From Streptomyces coffeae (GTDB lineage Bacteria > Actinomycetota > Actinomycetes > Streptomycetales > Streptomycetaceae), in the NCBI RefSeq assembly GCF_016741875.1, contig NZ_JAERRF010000005.1, positions 186,001 through 250,000 on the forward strand: a stretch of DNA of 64,000 bases, given 5' to 3'. The position numbers and the translations under genes are program-made. Positions 6,452 to 14,457 of the stretch are shown here, one piece after another. Under the pieces are notes generated by a model. That model saw only the letters and a list, made by a program, of their open reading frames with translations. It made no database searches and was not told where the DNA came from. Position 1 is the first letter of the stretch. Each line of letters opens with the position of its first letter.

Positions 6452-8881
6452 TCAGCCCCGCTGGCCGCGGGGGGTACGGAGCTGGGAGGCCCAGCGGGAC
6501 CAGCGGGCGGTGCTCCAGCGGTTGACCAGCCTGGACCGGCGGTCGGCGGCCGCCCAGAGCAGACGGGCACCGGAGCGCGGGAACAGGAGCGCGCGCAGGC
6601 GCTCCCAGCGGGTGGCGCCGGACCGGAGACCGGCCAGCACCTGGCGGACATCGTCCGCGACGCTCGCGCTCGGGCGCGGATGCGGTGCGTAGAGCACCTG
6701 CTCCACCGCCGTGGCCACCCGGCGTGCCGCCTCCGCCGCCTCACCCTCGAGCCCGGTGATCCGTACGATGCGGGCCACCGCGTTCCGCGAGGTCTGTGAG
6801 TCGTCCGGCACCACGCCGAAGTCCCAGGCAGCGTCGATCAGTTCGCGCCAGGCGGCAAGCGTGCGATCGGCCGCGTCCTGCTCGGTGCGGCCACGGGAGC
6901 CGCCCAGTCTGCGGGACCGGACCTGGCGCCGCCACAGCATCGGCAGCAGGGGAACCAGGACCAGCAGCACTGCCAGTGAACTCCAGCTGGTGACCTTGGA
7001 CGCGGACCAGCCGCCACCCGAGGAGCCGCTGTCCGGCTGCTGGGCCGCGGCGCCTCCGCAGGCACCCTCCTTCTTCATCTGCGGGGGGCAGGTGTCCGAG
7101 GCGGTCGGCGCGGACGACGGCTCGGAAGAGGCGCTGGGCTCGTCCGAGGGCTCATCGCTCGGTTCGTCCGTGGGCGTCTGATCCATCGTGTAGTCGGGCT
7201 GGGTGCCCCGGCTCGGGGTGGGCTCGAAGCGGGTCCAGCCGACGCCCTCGAAGTACAGCTCGGGCCAGGCGTGGGCGTCCTTGAGCCCGACCGACACCGA
7301 GCCGTCCGCCTGGGTGGTGCCGGGGGTGAAGCCGACGGCGACCCGGGCCGGGATGCCCAGCGTCCGGGCCATCGCCGCCATCGAGAACGAGAAGTGGACG
7401 CAGAATCCCTCCTTCTGCTTCAGGAACCGGACGATGGCGGCCGAGCCACTGCCGGACTGCACCTGGGTGTCGTAGCGGAAGCCGCCGTTCACCGCGAACC
7501 AGTCCTGGAGCTTGACCGCCTTCCGGTACGCGCTGTCCGCACCCGACGTCACCCGCCGCGCCGTCTGCGAGACCACGGACGGCAGCGAGCGGGGCACCTG
7601 GGTGTACTCGCGCAGCAGCCGCTTGGGCGGTGCCGGGGCCGCGGCCAGCTGCTCGGCCGTGGGCTCCACCAGCAGGCTGCTGACCCGGTAGCGCGCGCCC
7701 CGGGTGGTCTGGCCGCGGTCGCCGACCAGCGTGCGGCCCTCGGGCTCATAGCGCCAGCGCCCGTCGATCTCGACCCGGGACGCGGGGTAGGGGAGGGGCA
7801 GCCAGTTCTGTGCGTACCAACCGGCGGCTTTGATGGAGGTGTCGATTGAGGAGACCCGCACCGAGGGGCCGAGCCCGGCCGGTGCCGGCATCTGGTCGGG
7901 CACATCCGTGACATGCCGCTCCGAGGACTTCCACGAGGTGCCGTCGAACTTGTCCAGCGCGACGATCCGCAGATAGAGGTCCTGGGTGGTCTGCGAGGAG
8001 GTGCGGTACCGCAGCACCTCCTTGTTCTCCGGCTGGTTCAGGCTGTCCTGGAGCGACACCAGCGGATTGACCGCGGAGATGGTGCCGCCCCCGCTGCCCG
8101 AGCCGCTGCCGCCGTTCTTCTGCTCCAGCAGCCCGCCGTCCAGCGAGGGCAGCGCCGCGGGCACCGCCAGCGCGATGCCCAGCGCCAGCACACCGATCCG
8201 GCGGCCGTTGCGCACCGGGGCGAGCGCCTGACCGCCACCGGCCCCGGCCAGACCGGACGGCGGAGCGCCCCCGGGATGGCGGGCCCCGCCGCTGAACACC
8301 CGGCCCCACTGGGACAGCCGGTCCCGGCCCTCGGCCAGCAGCAGCAACAGATATCCGGCCGCGGCCACCAGGAACCACAGCCAGTCGCCGCTGTCGTCCG
8401 ACAGCCCGGCGGCGACCGAGTACAGCGCCAGCAGCGGCAGCCCGGCCGGGGCCGCGCTGCGGTACGTCACCGCCAGCGCGTCGACCACCAGGCCGATCAC
8501 CAGCACCCCGCCGACCAGCAGCAGTCGGATGCCGTCGGTGAGCGGAGCCGGGATGGCGTACCGCCCGACATCGTCCGCACCCGCGCGCAGCAGCAGCGAG
8601 AACTCATGGAAGGCCTGCGGGCTCGGCAGCAGCCCGCCGAGCGCCTGACCCCGCGCGAAGACCAGTGTGAGCAGCACCAGCGTGGTCAGGGCCTGGGCGG
8701 CCAGGGTCAGCGGACGGGCCAGCGGCACCCGGCGGGCGGCCACGCCCACCGCGCTCTGGACCGTCAGCAGCAGCACCGCCTGCACCAGCCATCCGGACGC
8801 GTCCACCAGGGGCAGCAGGGCACAGCCGGCCGCCACCGTGGCGACGGTCGCGCATATCGCGAGCCGAACACTCCCACTCAT
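6452..8881 (-). CDS. TgpA-type transglutaminase-like membrane protein
   Basis: An 809-aa protein with several N-terminal transmembrane helices, a DUF3488/TgpA region and an extracytoplasmic transglutaminase-like core. The catalytic Cys lies in the segment KEGFCVHFS (about residue 494) and the His in DAHAWPELYFEG (about 537). A Ser/Asp/Glu/Pro linker with three DEPS repeats, one more transmembrane helix and a cytoplasmic tail (DUF4129-like position) follow. It is the third gene of the moxR-DUF58-tgpA operon, a common arrangement thought to act on envelope peptides or proteins. Substrate is unknown; family assignment is secure. Confidence 0.9.
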   Translation of the reverse strand: MSGSVRLAICATVATVAAGCALLPLVDASGWLVQAVLLLTVQSAVGVAARRVPLARPLTLAAQALTTLVLLTLVFARGQALGGLLPSPQAFHEFSLLLRAGADDVGRYAIPAPLTDGIRLLLVGGVLVIGLVVDALAVTYRSAAPAGLPLLALYSVAAGLSDDSGDWLWFLVAAAGYLLLLLAEGRDRLSQWGRVFSGGARHPGGAPPSGLAGAGGGQALAPVRNGRRIGVLALGIALAVPAALPSLDGGLLEQKNGGSGSGSGGGTISAVNPLVSLQDSLNQPENKEVLRYRTSSQTTQDLYLRIVALDKFDGTSWKSSERHVTDVPDQMPAPAGLGPSVRVSSIDTSIKAAGWYAQNWLPLPYPASRVEIDGRWRYEPEGRTLVGDRGQTTRGARYRVSSLLVEPTAEQLAAAPAPPKRLLREYTQVPRSLPSVVSQTARRVTSGADSAYRKAVKLQDWFAVNGGFRYDTQVQSGSGSAAIVRFLKQKEGFCVHFSFSMAAMARTLGIPARVAVGFTPGTTQADGSVSVGLKDAHAWPELYFEGVGWTRFEPTPSRGTQPDYTMDQTPTDEPSDEPSDEPSASSEPSSAPTASDTCPPQMKKEGACGGAAAQQPDSGSSGGGWSASKVTSWSSLAVLLVLVPLLPMLWRRQVRSRRLGGSRGRTEQDAADRTLAAWRELIDAAWDFGVVPDDSQTSRNAVARIVRITGLEGEAAEAARRVATAVEQVLYAPHPRPSASVADDVRQVLAGLRSGATRWERLRALLFPRSGARLLWAAADRRSRLVNRWSTARWSRWASQLRTPRGQRG

Positions 8882-8951
8882 CCCGCGCCCCCCTCCGTCG
8901 CCTGTGCCGCGCCGGGGCGGCTGCCCGTGCGCGCGGCCACGCCTGCGTCAC

Positions 8952-10340
8952 TCATGCCCAGCTCCCTGTCATACCGCCCACCACCGGCGGTCCGGCGTCG
9001 GCGCCGGACGTGCCCAGAGTGTCGGCCTGCCGCCACAGTTGCGCCAGCGAGGCGCCGGGGCCCACCGGCAGGGCCGTCCAGCCCGCCTCCCGCAGCCGCC
9101 GCAGCCGCTCCTCCAGCAGATGCTGCCCCGCGCCCGGCACCCCGCGTGCCCACGCCGCGCCGTCCAGTACAAAGGCCACCGCCGCGGTGGTGCGCTGCCG
9201 CATCCGGGCGGCCAGCGCCGCCTGCTCCTCGTCCAGGTCGCCGAAGAACGCCACCAGCAGCCCTTCACCGCCGCCGCGCAGCACGTCATAGGCGGCGGAG
9301 AGCCCGACGCCGTCGGAGTGGTCCACCACCGCGAGGGTGTCCAGCATCAGCCCGGCCGTCTCCGCCGAGTCATGCGTGGAACCGGTGAAACCGCCTCCGC
9401 CGTCCGGGCCGGGCACCGAGCTTCCGGTGTCGGTCAGCAGCCGCACCGCATAGCCGCGCTCCAGCAGATGCACCGCGGCCGAGGCCGCGCCGGAGACCGC
9501 CCACTCGAACCCCGAATCCGGCCCCGAGCCCTGGTGGGCCAGATACCGGGTGTCCAGCAGCACGGTGCAGTGGGCACGCCGCGGCTGCTCCTCCCGGCGG
9601 ACCATCAGCTCGCCGTAGCGCGCGGTGGAGCGCCAGTGGACCCGGCGCAGATCGTCGCCGTGCCGATAGCCGCGCGGGATCACATCGTCCTCACCGGCCA
9701 GCGCCAGCGAGCGATGGCGCCCGTCCCCGAATCCCGCGGCCTCGCCCGTGAGCCGCACCGCGGGCAGCGGTTCGACCCGCGGCACCACGGTGAGCGTGTC
9801 ATGGGCGCTGAAGGCGCGGGTCAGCTCGCACATCCCGAACGGGTCGTTCAGCCGGAGCTGGAGCGGGCCCAGCGGATAGCGGCCCCGCAGATCCGAACGG
9901 ACCCGGTAGGACACCTCACGGCGCCCGCCCGGCTCCACCCGGTCCAGCACAAAACGGGGGCGCGGCCCCAGCACATACGGAACGCGGTCCTGGAGCATCA
10001 ACAGCCCGGTGGGCAGCCGCGAGACATTGTCGATCCGCAGATGCACCCGGGCCTCGGAGCCCGCCGGGACCCGGGCGGGCGACAGCCGTCTGCTGCCCGC
10101 CACCCGGTACCGGGTGCGGTAGACCACGGCCACGCACACCAGGGGCAGCGAAGCGAGCAGCAGTCCCACCCGCAGCAGATCCGCCTGCCCCAGGACATAG
10201 CTGCACACCGCGGCGGCGGCCCCGGCGGCCAGGAAGGAGCGGCCGCGGGTCGTCAGCCCGGCGAGCGCGGTCCGCAGCGCTCCCTTGTCCTCCTCACCGG
10301 AGCCGTCGGGATCCGCGTCCATCCCCCCTGCCGTCATCAC
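8952..10340 (-). CDS. DUF58 domain protein
   Basis: A 462-aa protein with two N-terminal hydrophobic helices (about residues 30-70), a beta-rich region, and the DUF58 core containing GYRHGDDLRRVHWRSTAR and a following vWA-like fold (LLDTRYL). DUF58 proteins pair with MoxR ATPases and are thought to act as substrates or adaptors in protein-complex assembly. Its ATG overlaps the stop codon of moxR by 4 nt (ATGA), indicating translational coupling. The downstream transglutaminase gene starts 70 bp after its stop. Confidence 0.9.
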   Translation of the reverse strand: MMTAGGMDADPDGSGEEDKGALRTALAGLTTRGRSFLAAGAAAAVCSYVLGQADLLRVGLLLASLPLVCVAVVYRTRYRVAGSRRLSPARVPAGSEARVHLRIDNVSRLPTGLLMLQDRVPYVLGPRPRFVLDRVEPGGRREVSYRVRSDLRGRYPLGPLQLRLNDPFGMCELTRAFSAHDTLTVVPRVEPLPAVRLTGEAAGFGDGRHRSLALAGEDDVIPRGYRHGDDLRRVHWRSTARYGELMVRREEQPRRAHCTVLLDTRYLAHQGSGPDSGFEWAVSGAASAAVHLLERGYAVRLLTDTGSSVPGPDGGGGFTGSTHDSAETAGLMLDTLAVVDHSDGVGLSAAYDVLRGGGEGLLVAFFGDLDEEQAALAARMRQRTTAAVAFVLDGAAWARGVPGAGQHLLEERLRRLREAGWTALPVGPGASLAQLWRQADTLGTSGADAGPPVVGGMTGSWA

Positions 10341-11425
10341 AGCCTCCGCGCGCCCGGCTGCTGCTGGCCGTAACCGGCCGGCGGCATGGGCGGCACCGGC
10401 GGCATGGGGCCGGACGGCGGCACGGGGCCCGAGTGCGGCATCGCGCCCGCGCCGCGCGGAGCGGCCGTGGGCACCGGGGTGTGCTGCAGGATCTCCGTGA
10501 CCACCTGTTCGGAGGTACGGCGGTTCAACTGGGCCTGTGCGGTGGGCAGCAGCCGGTGCGCCAGGACCGCGACCGCCAGTGCCTGCACATCGTCCGGCAG
10601 CGCGTAATCCCGCCCGGCCAGCGCGGCCGCCGCCTTGGCGGCCCGCAGCAGATGCAGGGTGGCGCGGGGTGAGGCACCCAGCCGCAGATCGGGGTGGTTA
10701 CGGGTGGCGGAGACCAGCTCCACCGCATACCGCCGCACCGGCTCGGCCACATGCACCGAGCGCACCGCCTCGACCAGCTTGACGATGTCATGGGCGTGGG
10801 CGACCGGTTGCAGGTCGTCGAGCGGGGAGACACCGCCGTGGACGTCCAGCATCTCCAGCTCGGCCTGCGGGCTGGGATAGCCGATGGACACCCGCGCCAT
10901 GAAGCGGTCGCGCTGCGCCTCGGGCAGCGGATAGGTGCCCTCCATCTCGACCGGGTTCTGCGTGGCCACCACCATGAAGGGGCTGGGCAGCTCGTAGCTC
11001 TTCCCGTCGATGGTGACCTGGCGCTCCTCCATGGACTCCAGCAGCGCCGACTGGGTCTTGGGGGAGGCGCGGTTGATCTCGTCACCGATCACGATCTGCG
11101 CGAAGATCGCGCCCGGCTTGAACTCGAACTCCTTGCGCTGCTGATCGAAGATGCTCACCCCGGTCACGTCCGAGGGCAGCAGATCCGGCGTGAACTGGAT
11201 CCTGCGCACCGAGCAGTCGATGGACCGCGCCAGTGTCTTGGCGAGCATGGTCTTGCCCACGCCCGGGACATCCTCGATCAGCAGATGTCCCTCGGCGAGC
11301 AGCACGGTCAGCGAAAGCCGCACGACCTCGGGCTTGCCCTCGATCACACCCTCCACCGACTGGCGGATCCGGTCCGCTGTGGTGGTCAGATCGCTGAGGC
11401 TCGCTCGCTCGTCATAGGTCGTCAC
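10337..11425 (-). CDS. MoxR-family AAA+ ATPase
   Basis: A 362-aa AAA+ protein with Walker A EDVPGVGKTM (about residues 51-60), Walker B VIGDEIN, sensor 1 in VVATQNPVE, and the MoxR lid domain. The final 45 residues are a Pro/Gly/Met-rich tail. MoxR ATPases act as chaperones that mature metalloenzymes or secreted complexes, together with DUF58/vWA partners; both a DUF58 and a transglutaminase gene follow directly. It is the first gene of the operon; a promoter is expected in 11426-11628. Confidence 0.93.
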   Translation of the reverse strand: MTTYDERASLSDLTTTADRIRQSVEGVIEGKPEVVRLSLTVLLAEGHLLIEDVPGVGKTMLAKTLARSIDCSVRRIQFTPDLLPSDVTGVSIFDQQRKEFEFKPGAIFAQIVIGDEINRASPKTQSALLESMEERQVTIDGKSYELPSPFMVVATQNPVEMEGTYPLPEAQRDRFMARVSIGYPSPQAELEMLDVHGGVSPLDDLQPVAHAHDIVKLVEAVRSVHVAEPVRRYAVELVSATRNHPDLRLGASPRATLHLLRAAKAAAALAGRDYALPDDVQALAVAVLAHRLLPTAQAQLNRRTSEQVVTEILQHTPVPTAAPRGAGAMPHSGPVPPSGPMPPVPPMPPAGYGQQQPGARRL

Positions 11426-11571
11426 CCGGCCCTCCTCGGCCCGTTCTCAGGGCCGCTGCCCTCGGAAACGGACCGGCCCACCGCATACGCTGGCATCGAT
11501 CCCCCGCCGGATTGCGGGGGACGATGTCACATACGCATTCTTGCGGTCTTCGCGGCCTCGCGTCACTCGGC

Positions 11572-11580
11572 TGTGGATAA
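11572..11580 (-). promoter_or_regulatory. Lone perfect DnaA box
   Basis: TGTGGATAA, the complement of the consensus TTATCCACA, in the intergenic region between moxR and the carbonic anhydrase gene. No second box was found nearby, so it is not an origin. It could be a DnaA-responsive regulatory site or chance. Confidence 0.35.
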
Positions 11581-11628
11581 CCCGGGGCTATTTGTCACCT
11601 CTGCACGAGTTCGAGAGGTAAATCCCTC

Positions 11629-12189
11629 TCAGCTACGCGGCTCGATCTCCCGCAGCAGACCCGTCTTGACGTCGAACACGAAGCCGCGGACGTCGTCGGT
11701 GTGGAGCAGGAACGGAGAAGTGCGCACCCGCTGCATCGACTGGCGTACATCGCCGTCGAGGTCCTTGAACGCCTCGACCGCCCACGACGGCCGCTGGCCC
11801 ACCTCGTCCTCCAGGTCGTGCCGGAAGTCCTCGGTCAGATTCAGCAGACCGCAGCCCGTGTGGTGGATGAGCACCACACTGCGGGTGCCCAGCGCGCGCT
11901 GGCTGATGGTCAGGGAACGGATGACGTCGTCGGTCACCACACCGCCCGCGTTCCGGATGGTGTGGCAGTCGCCCAGCTCCAGGCCGAGCGCCTGGTGCAG
12001 ATCGAGGCGTGCGTCCATACAGGCGACCACGGCGACGCGCTGTACGGGGCGGGCGTCCATGCCGGGGTCGGTGAAGGTGTGGGCGTACTGGCGATTGGCT
12101 TCGACAAGGCGGTCGGTGACCGTACCTCCCGGGTGAGCGTCGCGGTCGGCGGAGTTCTGAGGCTGCGGCTGCGGCGCGGCTATCGACAT
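11629..12189 (-). CDS. Beta-class carbonic anhydrase
   Basis: A 186-aa beta-carbonic anhydrase, interconverting CO2 and bicarbonate in the cytoplasm. Zinc ligands are Cys57 and the pair His110/Cys113 (HHTGCG); the Asp59-Arg61 dyad sits in CMDAR. Length fits the short actinobacterial members. The ATG at 12189 (MSIAAP) was preferred to longer frames, whose extra residues are low-complexity translation of the intergenic region. It is divergent from rsmH, with a 406-bp gap between them. Confidence 0.9.
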   Translation of the reverse strand: MSIAAPQPQPQNSADRDAHPGGTVTDRLVEANRQYAHTFTDPGMDARPVQRVAVVACMDARLDLHQALGLELGDCHTIRNAGGVVTDDVIRSLTISQRALGTRSVVLIHHTGCGLLNLTEDFRHDLEDEVGQRPSWAVEAFKDLDGDVRQSMQRVRTSPFLLHTDDVRGFVFDVKTGLLREIEPRS

Positions 12190-12595
12190 GATGACGACGT
12201 TAAGCCCACCAGGGGATTTTGTCTTTTCTTTAGCCTTCGCAAACGAGGGCATCGGGTGCGCTGAAGGAGTGATTGTGATGCGATCCACACCCCCGCGGCG
12301 CCTCCTGGCGCCCTGCCGCGGACGGCGCGCGCACCGGTGACGGGACGCGCTGACCGGTTGGTTGACCGAAGGGACGAGTGGACTAAAGTGGCGCGAAGTG
12401 GGAGGCGTGACGCTCCCCTTGGATTCCGGATTTTCGCGTGAGCGCGGTGCGTACGTACCCCTCGGCCTCCTCCCGCTCCGGTCGCCTGACGTCACTTCCC
12501 CGGCGCCAGTAGGCCGCTTCCCCTTCAGAGCGGGCGGGGACCCGGAGGTGCGTACCCTCCTCGCCCGACCCTCAGAAGGGCGCACGAGCAGCGCA
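12190..12595. promoter_or_regulatory. Intergenic region carrying the dcw promoter
   Basis: 406 bp between the carbonic anhydrase gene (minus) and rsmH (plus). It must hold promoters for both. The visible structure is a set of three GTGG direct repeats at 12378-12402 with 10-bp spacing, described separately. No mraZ gene, which in many bacteria precedes rsmH, is present here. I cannot place the -10 and -35 elements with confidence. Confidence 0.6.
12378..12402 (+). promoter_or_regulatory. MraZ-type direct repeats upstream of rsmH
   Basis: GTGG at 12378, GTGG at 12388 and GTGGG at 12398: three direct repeats in exact 10-bp phase, reading GTGGACTAAA, GTGGCGCGAA, GTGGGAGGCG. This resembles the TGGGN-type repeats bound by MraZ in front of dcw clusters. 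The site lies about 195 bp upstream of the rsmH start. Binding is inferred only. Confidence 0.5.
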
Positions 12596-13555
12596 ATGAG
12601 CAGCAACGCTCTCCATGTTCCCGTCATGCTCCAGCGCTGTCTGGACATGCTGGCCCCCGCTCTCGCCCAGCCCGGCGCGGTCGTGGTCGACTGCACCCTC
12701 GGCCTCGGTGGCCACAGCGAGGCGCTGCTGAGCAGCTTCCCGGCGGCCCGGCTCATCGCCCTCGACCGCGACCCGGAAGCCCTCCGGCTCGCCGGTGAAC
12801 GGCTGGCCCCTTACGGCGATCGGGCGACGCTCGTGCACGCCGTCTACGACGAACTGCCCGAGGTGCTCGACCGGCTCGGCGTACCGCGCGTCCAGGGGGT
12901 TCTCTTCGACCTCGGAGTGTCGTCCATGCAGCTGGACGAGGCCGAACGCGGCTTCGCCTACGCGCAGGACGCTCCGCTGGACATGCGGATGGACCAGACG
13001 ACCGGCGTGAGCGCCGCCGAGGTGCTCAACACCTACCCGCCGGGCGACCTGGTGCGCATCCTGCGCAGCTACGGCGAGGAGAAGTTCGCCAAGAAGATCG
13101 TGGACGCGGTGGTGCGGGAGCGCGCGAAGGAGCCGTTCACCACCAGCGCCCGGCTCGTGGAGCTGATCCGCGAGGCGCTGCCGCAAGCCGCCAAGCGCAC
13201 CGGCGGCAACCCCGCCAAGCGCACTTTCCAGGCGCTGCGCATCGAGGTCAACGGCGAGCTGGCGATCCTGGAGCGGGCCATTCCGTCGGCCGTCGCGGCG
13301 CTCGCGGTCAGCGGCCGGATCGCCGTGTTGTCGTACCACTCGCTCGAGGACCGCTTGGTCAAGCAGGTGTTCGCGGCGGGTGCGCGCAACACCGCCCCGC
13401 CGGGCCTCCCGGTCGTCCCCGAGCGCTACCAGCCCCGGCTGAAGCTGCTCACCCGTGGCGCGGAGCTGCCCACCGAGGAGGAGATCGCGGAGAATCGCCG
13501 CGCGGCCCCCGCGCGGCTGCGCGGTGCGGAACGCATCCGCGAGGAGGCACTGTGA
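12596..13555 (+). CDS. rsmH: 16S rRNA (cytosine(1402)-N(4))-methyltransferase
   Basis: A 319-aa RsmH (MraW), which N4-methylates C1402 of 16S rRNA in the decoding centre. It begins with the conserved segment [11 protein letters not shown], then the SAM motif [12 protein letters not shown] (about 32-43) and the family blocks [11 protein letters not shown] and [15 protein letters not shown]. The longer open frame back to 12362 was rejected because homologues start at this point. It is the first gene of the dcw cluster. Its stop codon overlaps a GTG that opens a micro-ORF repeat instead of ftsL directly. Confidence 0.95.
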   Translation: MSSNALHVPVMLQRCLDMLAPALAQPGAVVVDCTLGLGGHSEALLSSFPAARLIALDRDPEALRLAGERLAPYGDRATLVHAVYDELPEVLDRLGVPRVQGVLFDLGVSSMQLDEAERGFAYAQDAPLDMRMDQTTGVSAAEVLNTYPPGDLVRILRSYGEEKFAKKIVDAVVRERAKEPFTTSARLVELIREALPQAAKRTGGNPAKRTFQALRIEVNGELAILERAIPSAVAALAVSGRIAVLSYHSLEDRLVKQVFAAGARNTAPPGLPVVPERYQPRLKLLTRGAELPTEEEIAENRRAAPARLRGAERIREEAL

Positions 13556-13739
13556 GCGACGTGCGCGTGGCCGCCAGGCTGTCTTTGGTGAGGCGAGGCG
13601 CGCCGCTGCGCCGCGCGGGCGGAGAAGCGAACGGGGAGGGGCTGTGAGCGACGTGCGCGTGGCCGCCGGGCTGTGGTTGGTGAGGTGTGGCGCGCCGCTG
13701 CGCCGCGCGGGCGGAGAAGCGAACGAGGAGGGGCTGTGA
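13552..13739 (+). repeat. Two 92-bp tandem GTGA-coupled micro-ORFs between rsmH and ftsL
   Basis: Two tandem copies with a 92-bp period. Copy 1 (13552-13647) starts with GTG overlapping the rsmH stop and encodes 31 aa starting [10 protein letters not shown]. Copy 2 (13644-13739) encodes 31 aa starting MSDVRVAAGL, and both end GEAN-x-EGL. Each copy carries a GGAG-type ribosome-binding site (ACGGGGAGGGG or ACGAGGAGGGG) just before the GTGA that opens the next frame, so rsmH, copy 1, copy 2 and ftsL form a chain of 4-nt overlaps. The copies differ at about six positions, all changing the amino acid. A shorter relative is at 60986-61033. No known family recognised. Confidence 0.8.
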
Positions 13740-14341
13740 GCGGAGCCGGGGCCGGGTCGGCGTCCAAAGGATCGGCGTCCAAAGGAACGGGCCCTAAAGG
13801 ACCGGCGTCCAAAGGGTCGGCGTCCCAAGGACGGCCGGTGCCGGGGGCCACGACGGCACGGCGTGCGCCCTTCGTACTGCTCGTCGTCGTCCTGCTCGGC
13901 TCCGGCCTGATCGGTCTGCTGGTGCTGAACTCCTCCCTCAACCAGGGCTCGTTCGAGCTGAGCAGACTGGAGAAGCAGACCGACGAGCTCACCGACGACC
14001 GCCAGGCGCTCGAGCAGGACGTCGACCGCCTCTCCGCCCCCGGCGCCCTGGAGCGGCGCGCCCGCGAGCTGGGCATGGTCCCGGGCGGCAGCCCGGCGTT
14101 CCTCAAGCCGGACGGCACCGTCAGGGGGGTGCCCGCCCCCGCCACGGCGCAGCCCGCGCCACTCGGCACCACCGGCGTCTGGGTGCCGCCCCAACTGGCT
14201 CCGACCCCGGCCCCGGCCCCGGTGATCCCCACCCCGGCCACCCCGGCCACCCCGGCCACCCCGTCCCCCTCGGCCGCCGCCTCCACCACCGCCTCCGCGA
14301 CCCCCTCCGCCTCCGCGAACTCGACCCCGGCTCCCCAGTAG
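13736..14341 (+). CDS. ftsL: Cell division protein FtsL-like
   Basis: A 201-aa bitopic protein: a cytoplasmic tail of five KGSAS-type pentapeptide repeats, a transmembrane helix (about 45-64), a short coiled coil (about 70-110, SLNQGSFELSRLEKQTDEL) and a long Ala/Pro/Thr tail. Position between rsmH and ftsI plus this topology identify FtsL, the septal scaffold that joins FtsQ and FtsB/DivIC to FtsW-FtsI. GTG 13736 follows GAGGAGGGG supplied by the micro-ORF repeat. The C-terminal low-complexity tail is much longer than in most bacterial FtsL. Confidence 0.85.
   Translation: MSGAGAGSASKGSASKGTGPKGPASKGSASQGRPVPGATTARRAPFVLLVVVLLGSGLIGLLVLNSSLNQGSFELSRLEKQTDELTDDRQALEQDVDRLSAPGALERRARELGMVPGGSPAFLKPDGTVRGVPAPATAQPAPLGTTGVWVPPQLAPTPAPAPVIPTPATPATPATPSPSAAASTTASATPSASANSTPAPQ
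13754..13828 (+). repeat. Five 15-bp repeats encoding KGSAS in FtsL
   Basis: Five in-frame 15-bp units (13754, 13769, 13784, 13799, 13814) of the form GGATCGGCGTCCAAA, encoding the lysine-rich cytoplasmic tail of FtsL. The third unit is the most diverged. Confidence 0.85.
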
Positions 14342-14349
14342 GTGACACG

Positions 14350-14457
14350 GTGACGCGATCCCTTGCCTGCGCCCGGCCCCGCCCGTCCGCGCATCGCTCC
14401 CGCCCCGCGGCGGCGGACTCCCGCCCCGCGGAGCCGACGAGGGCGGCCGCCGCGTGA
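14350..14457 (+). CDS. Possible 35-aa micro-ORF coupling ftsL to ftsI
   Basis: GTG 14350 opens 35 codons that fill the whole ftsL-ftsI gap and end with TGA overlapping the ftsI GTG by 4 nt. It is in a different frame from ftsI, so it is not an N-terminal extension. The product is Arg/Ala/Pro-rich with no recognisable domain. It may only carry ribosomes to ftsI. Start choice and existence are uncertain. Confidence 0.3.
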   Translation: MTRSLACARPRPSAHRSRPAAADSRPAEPTRAAAA

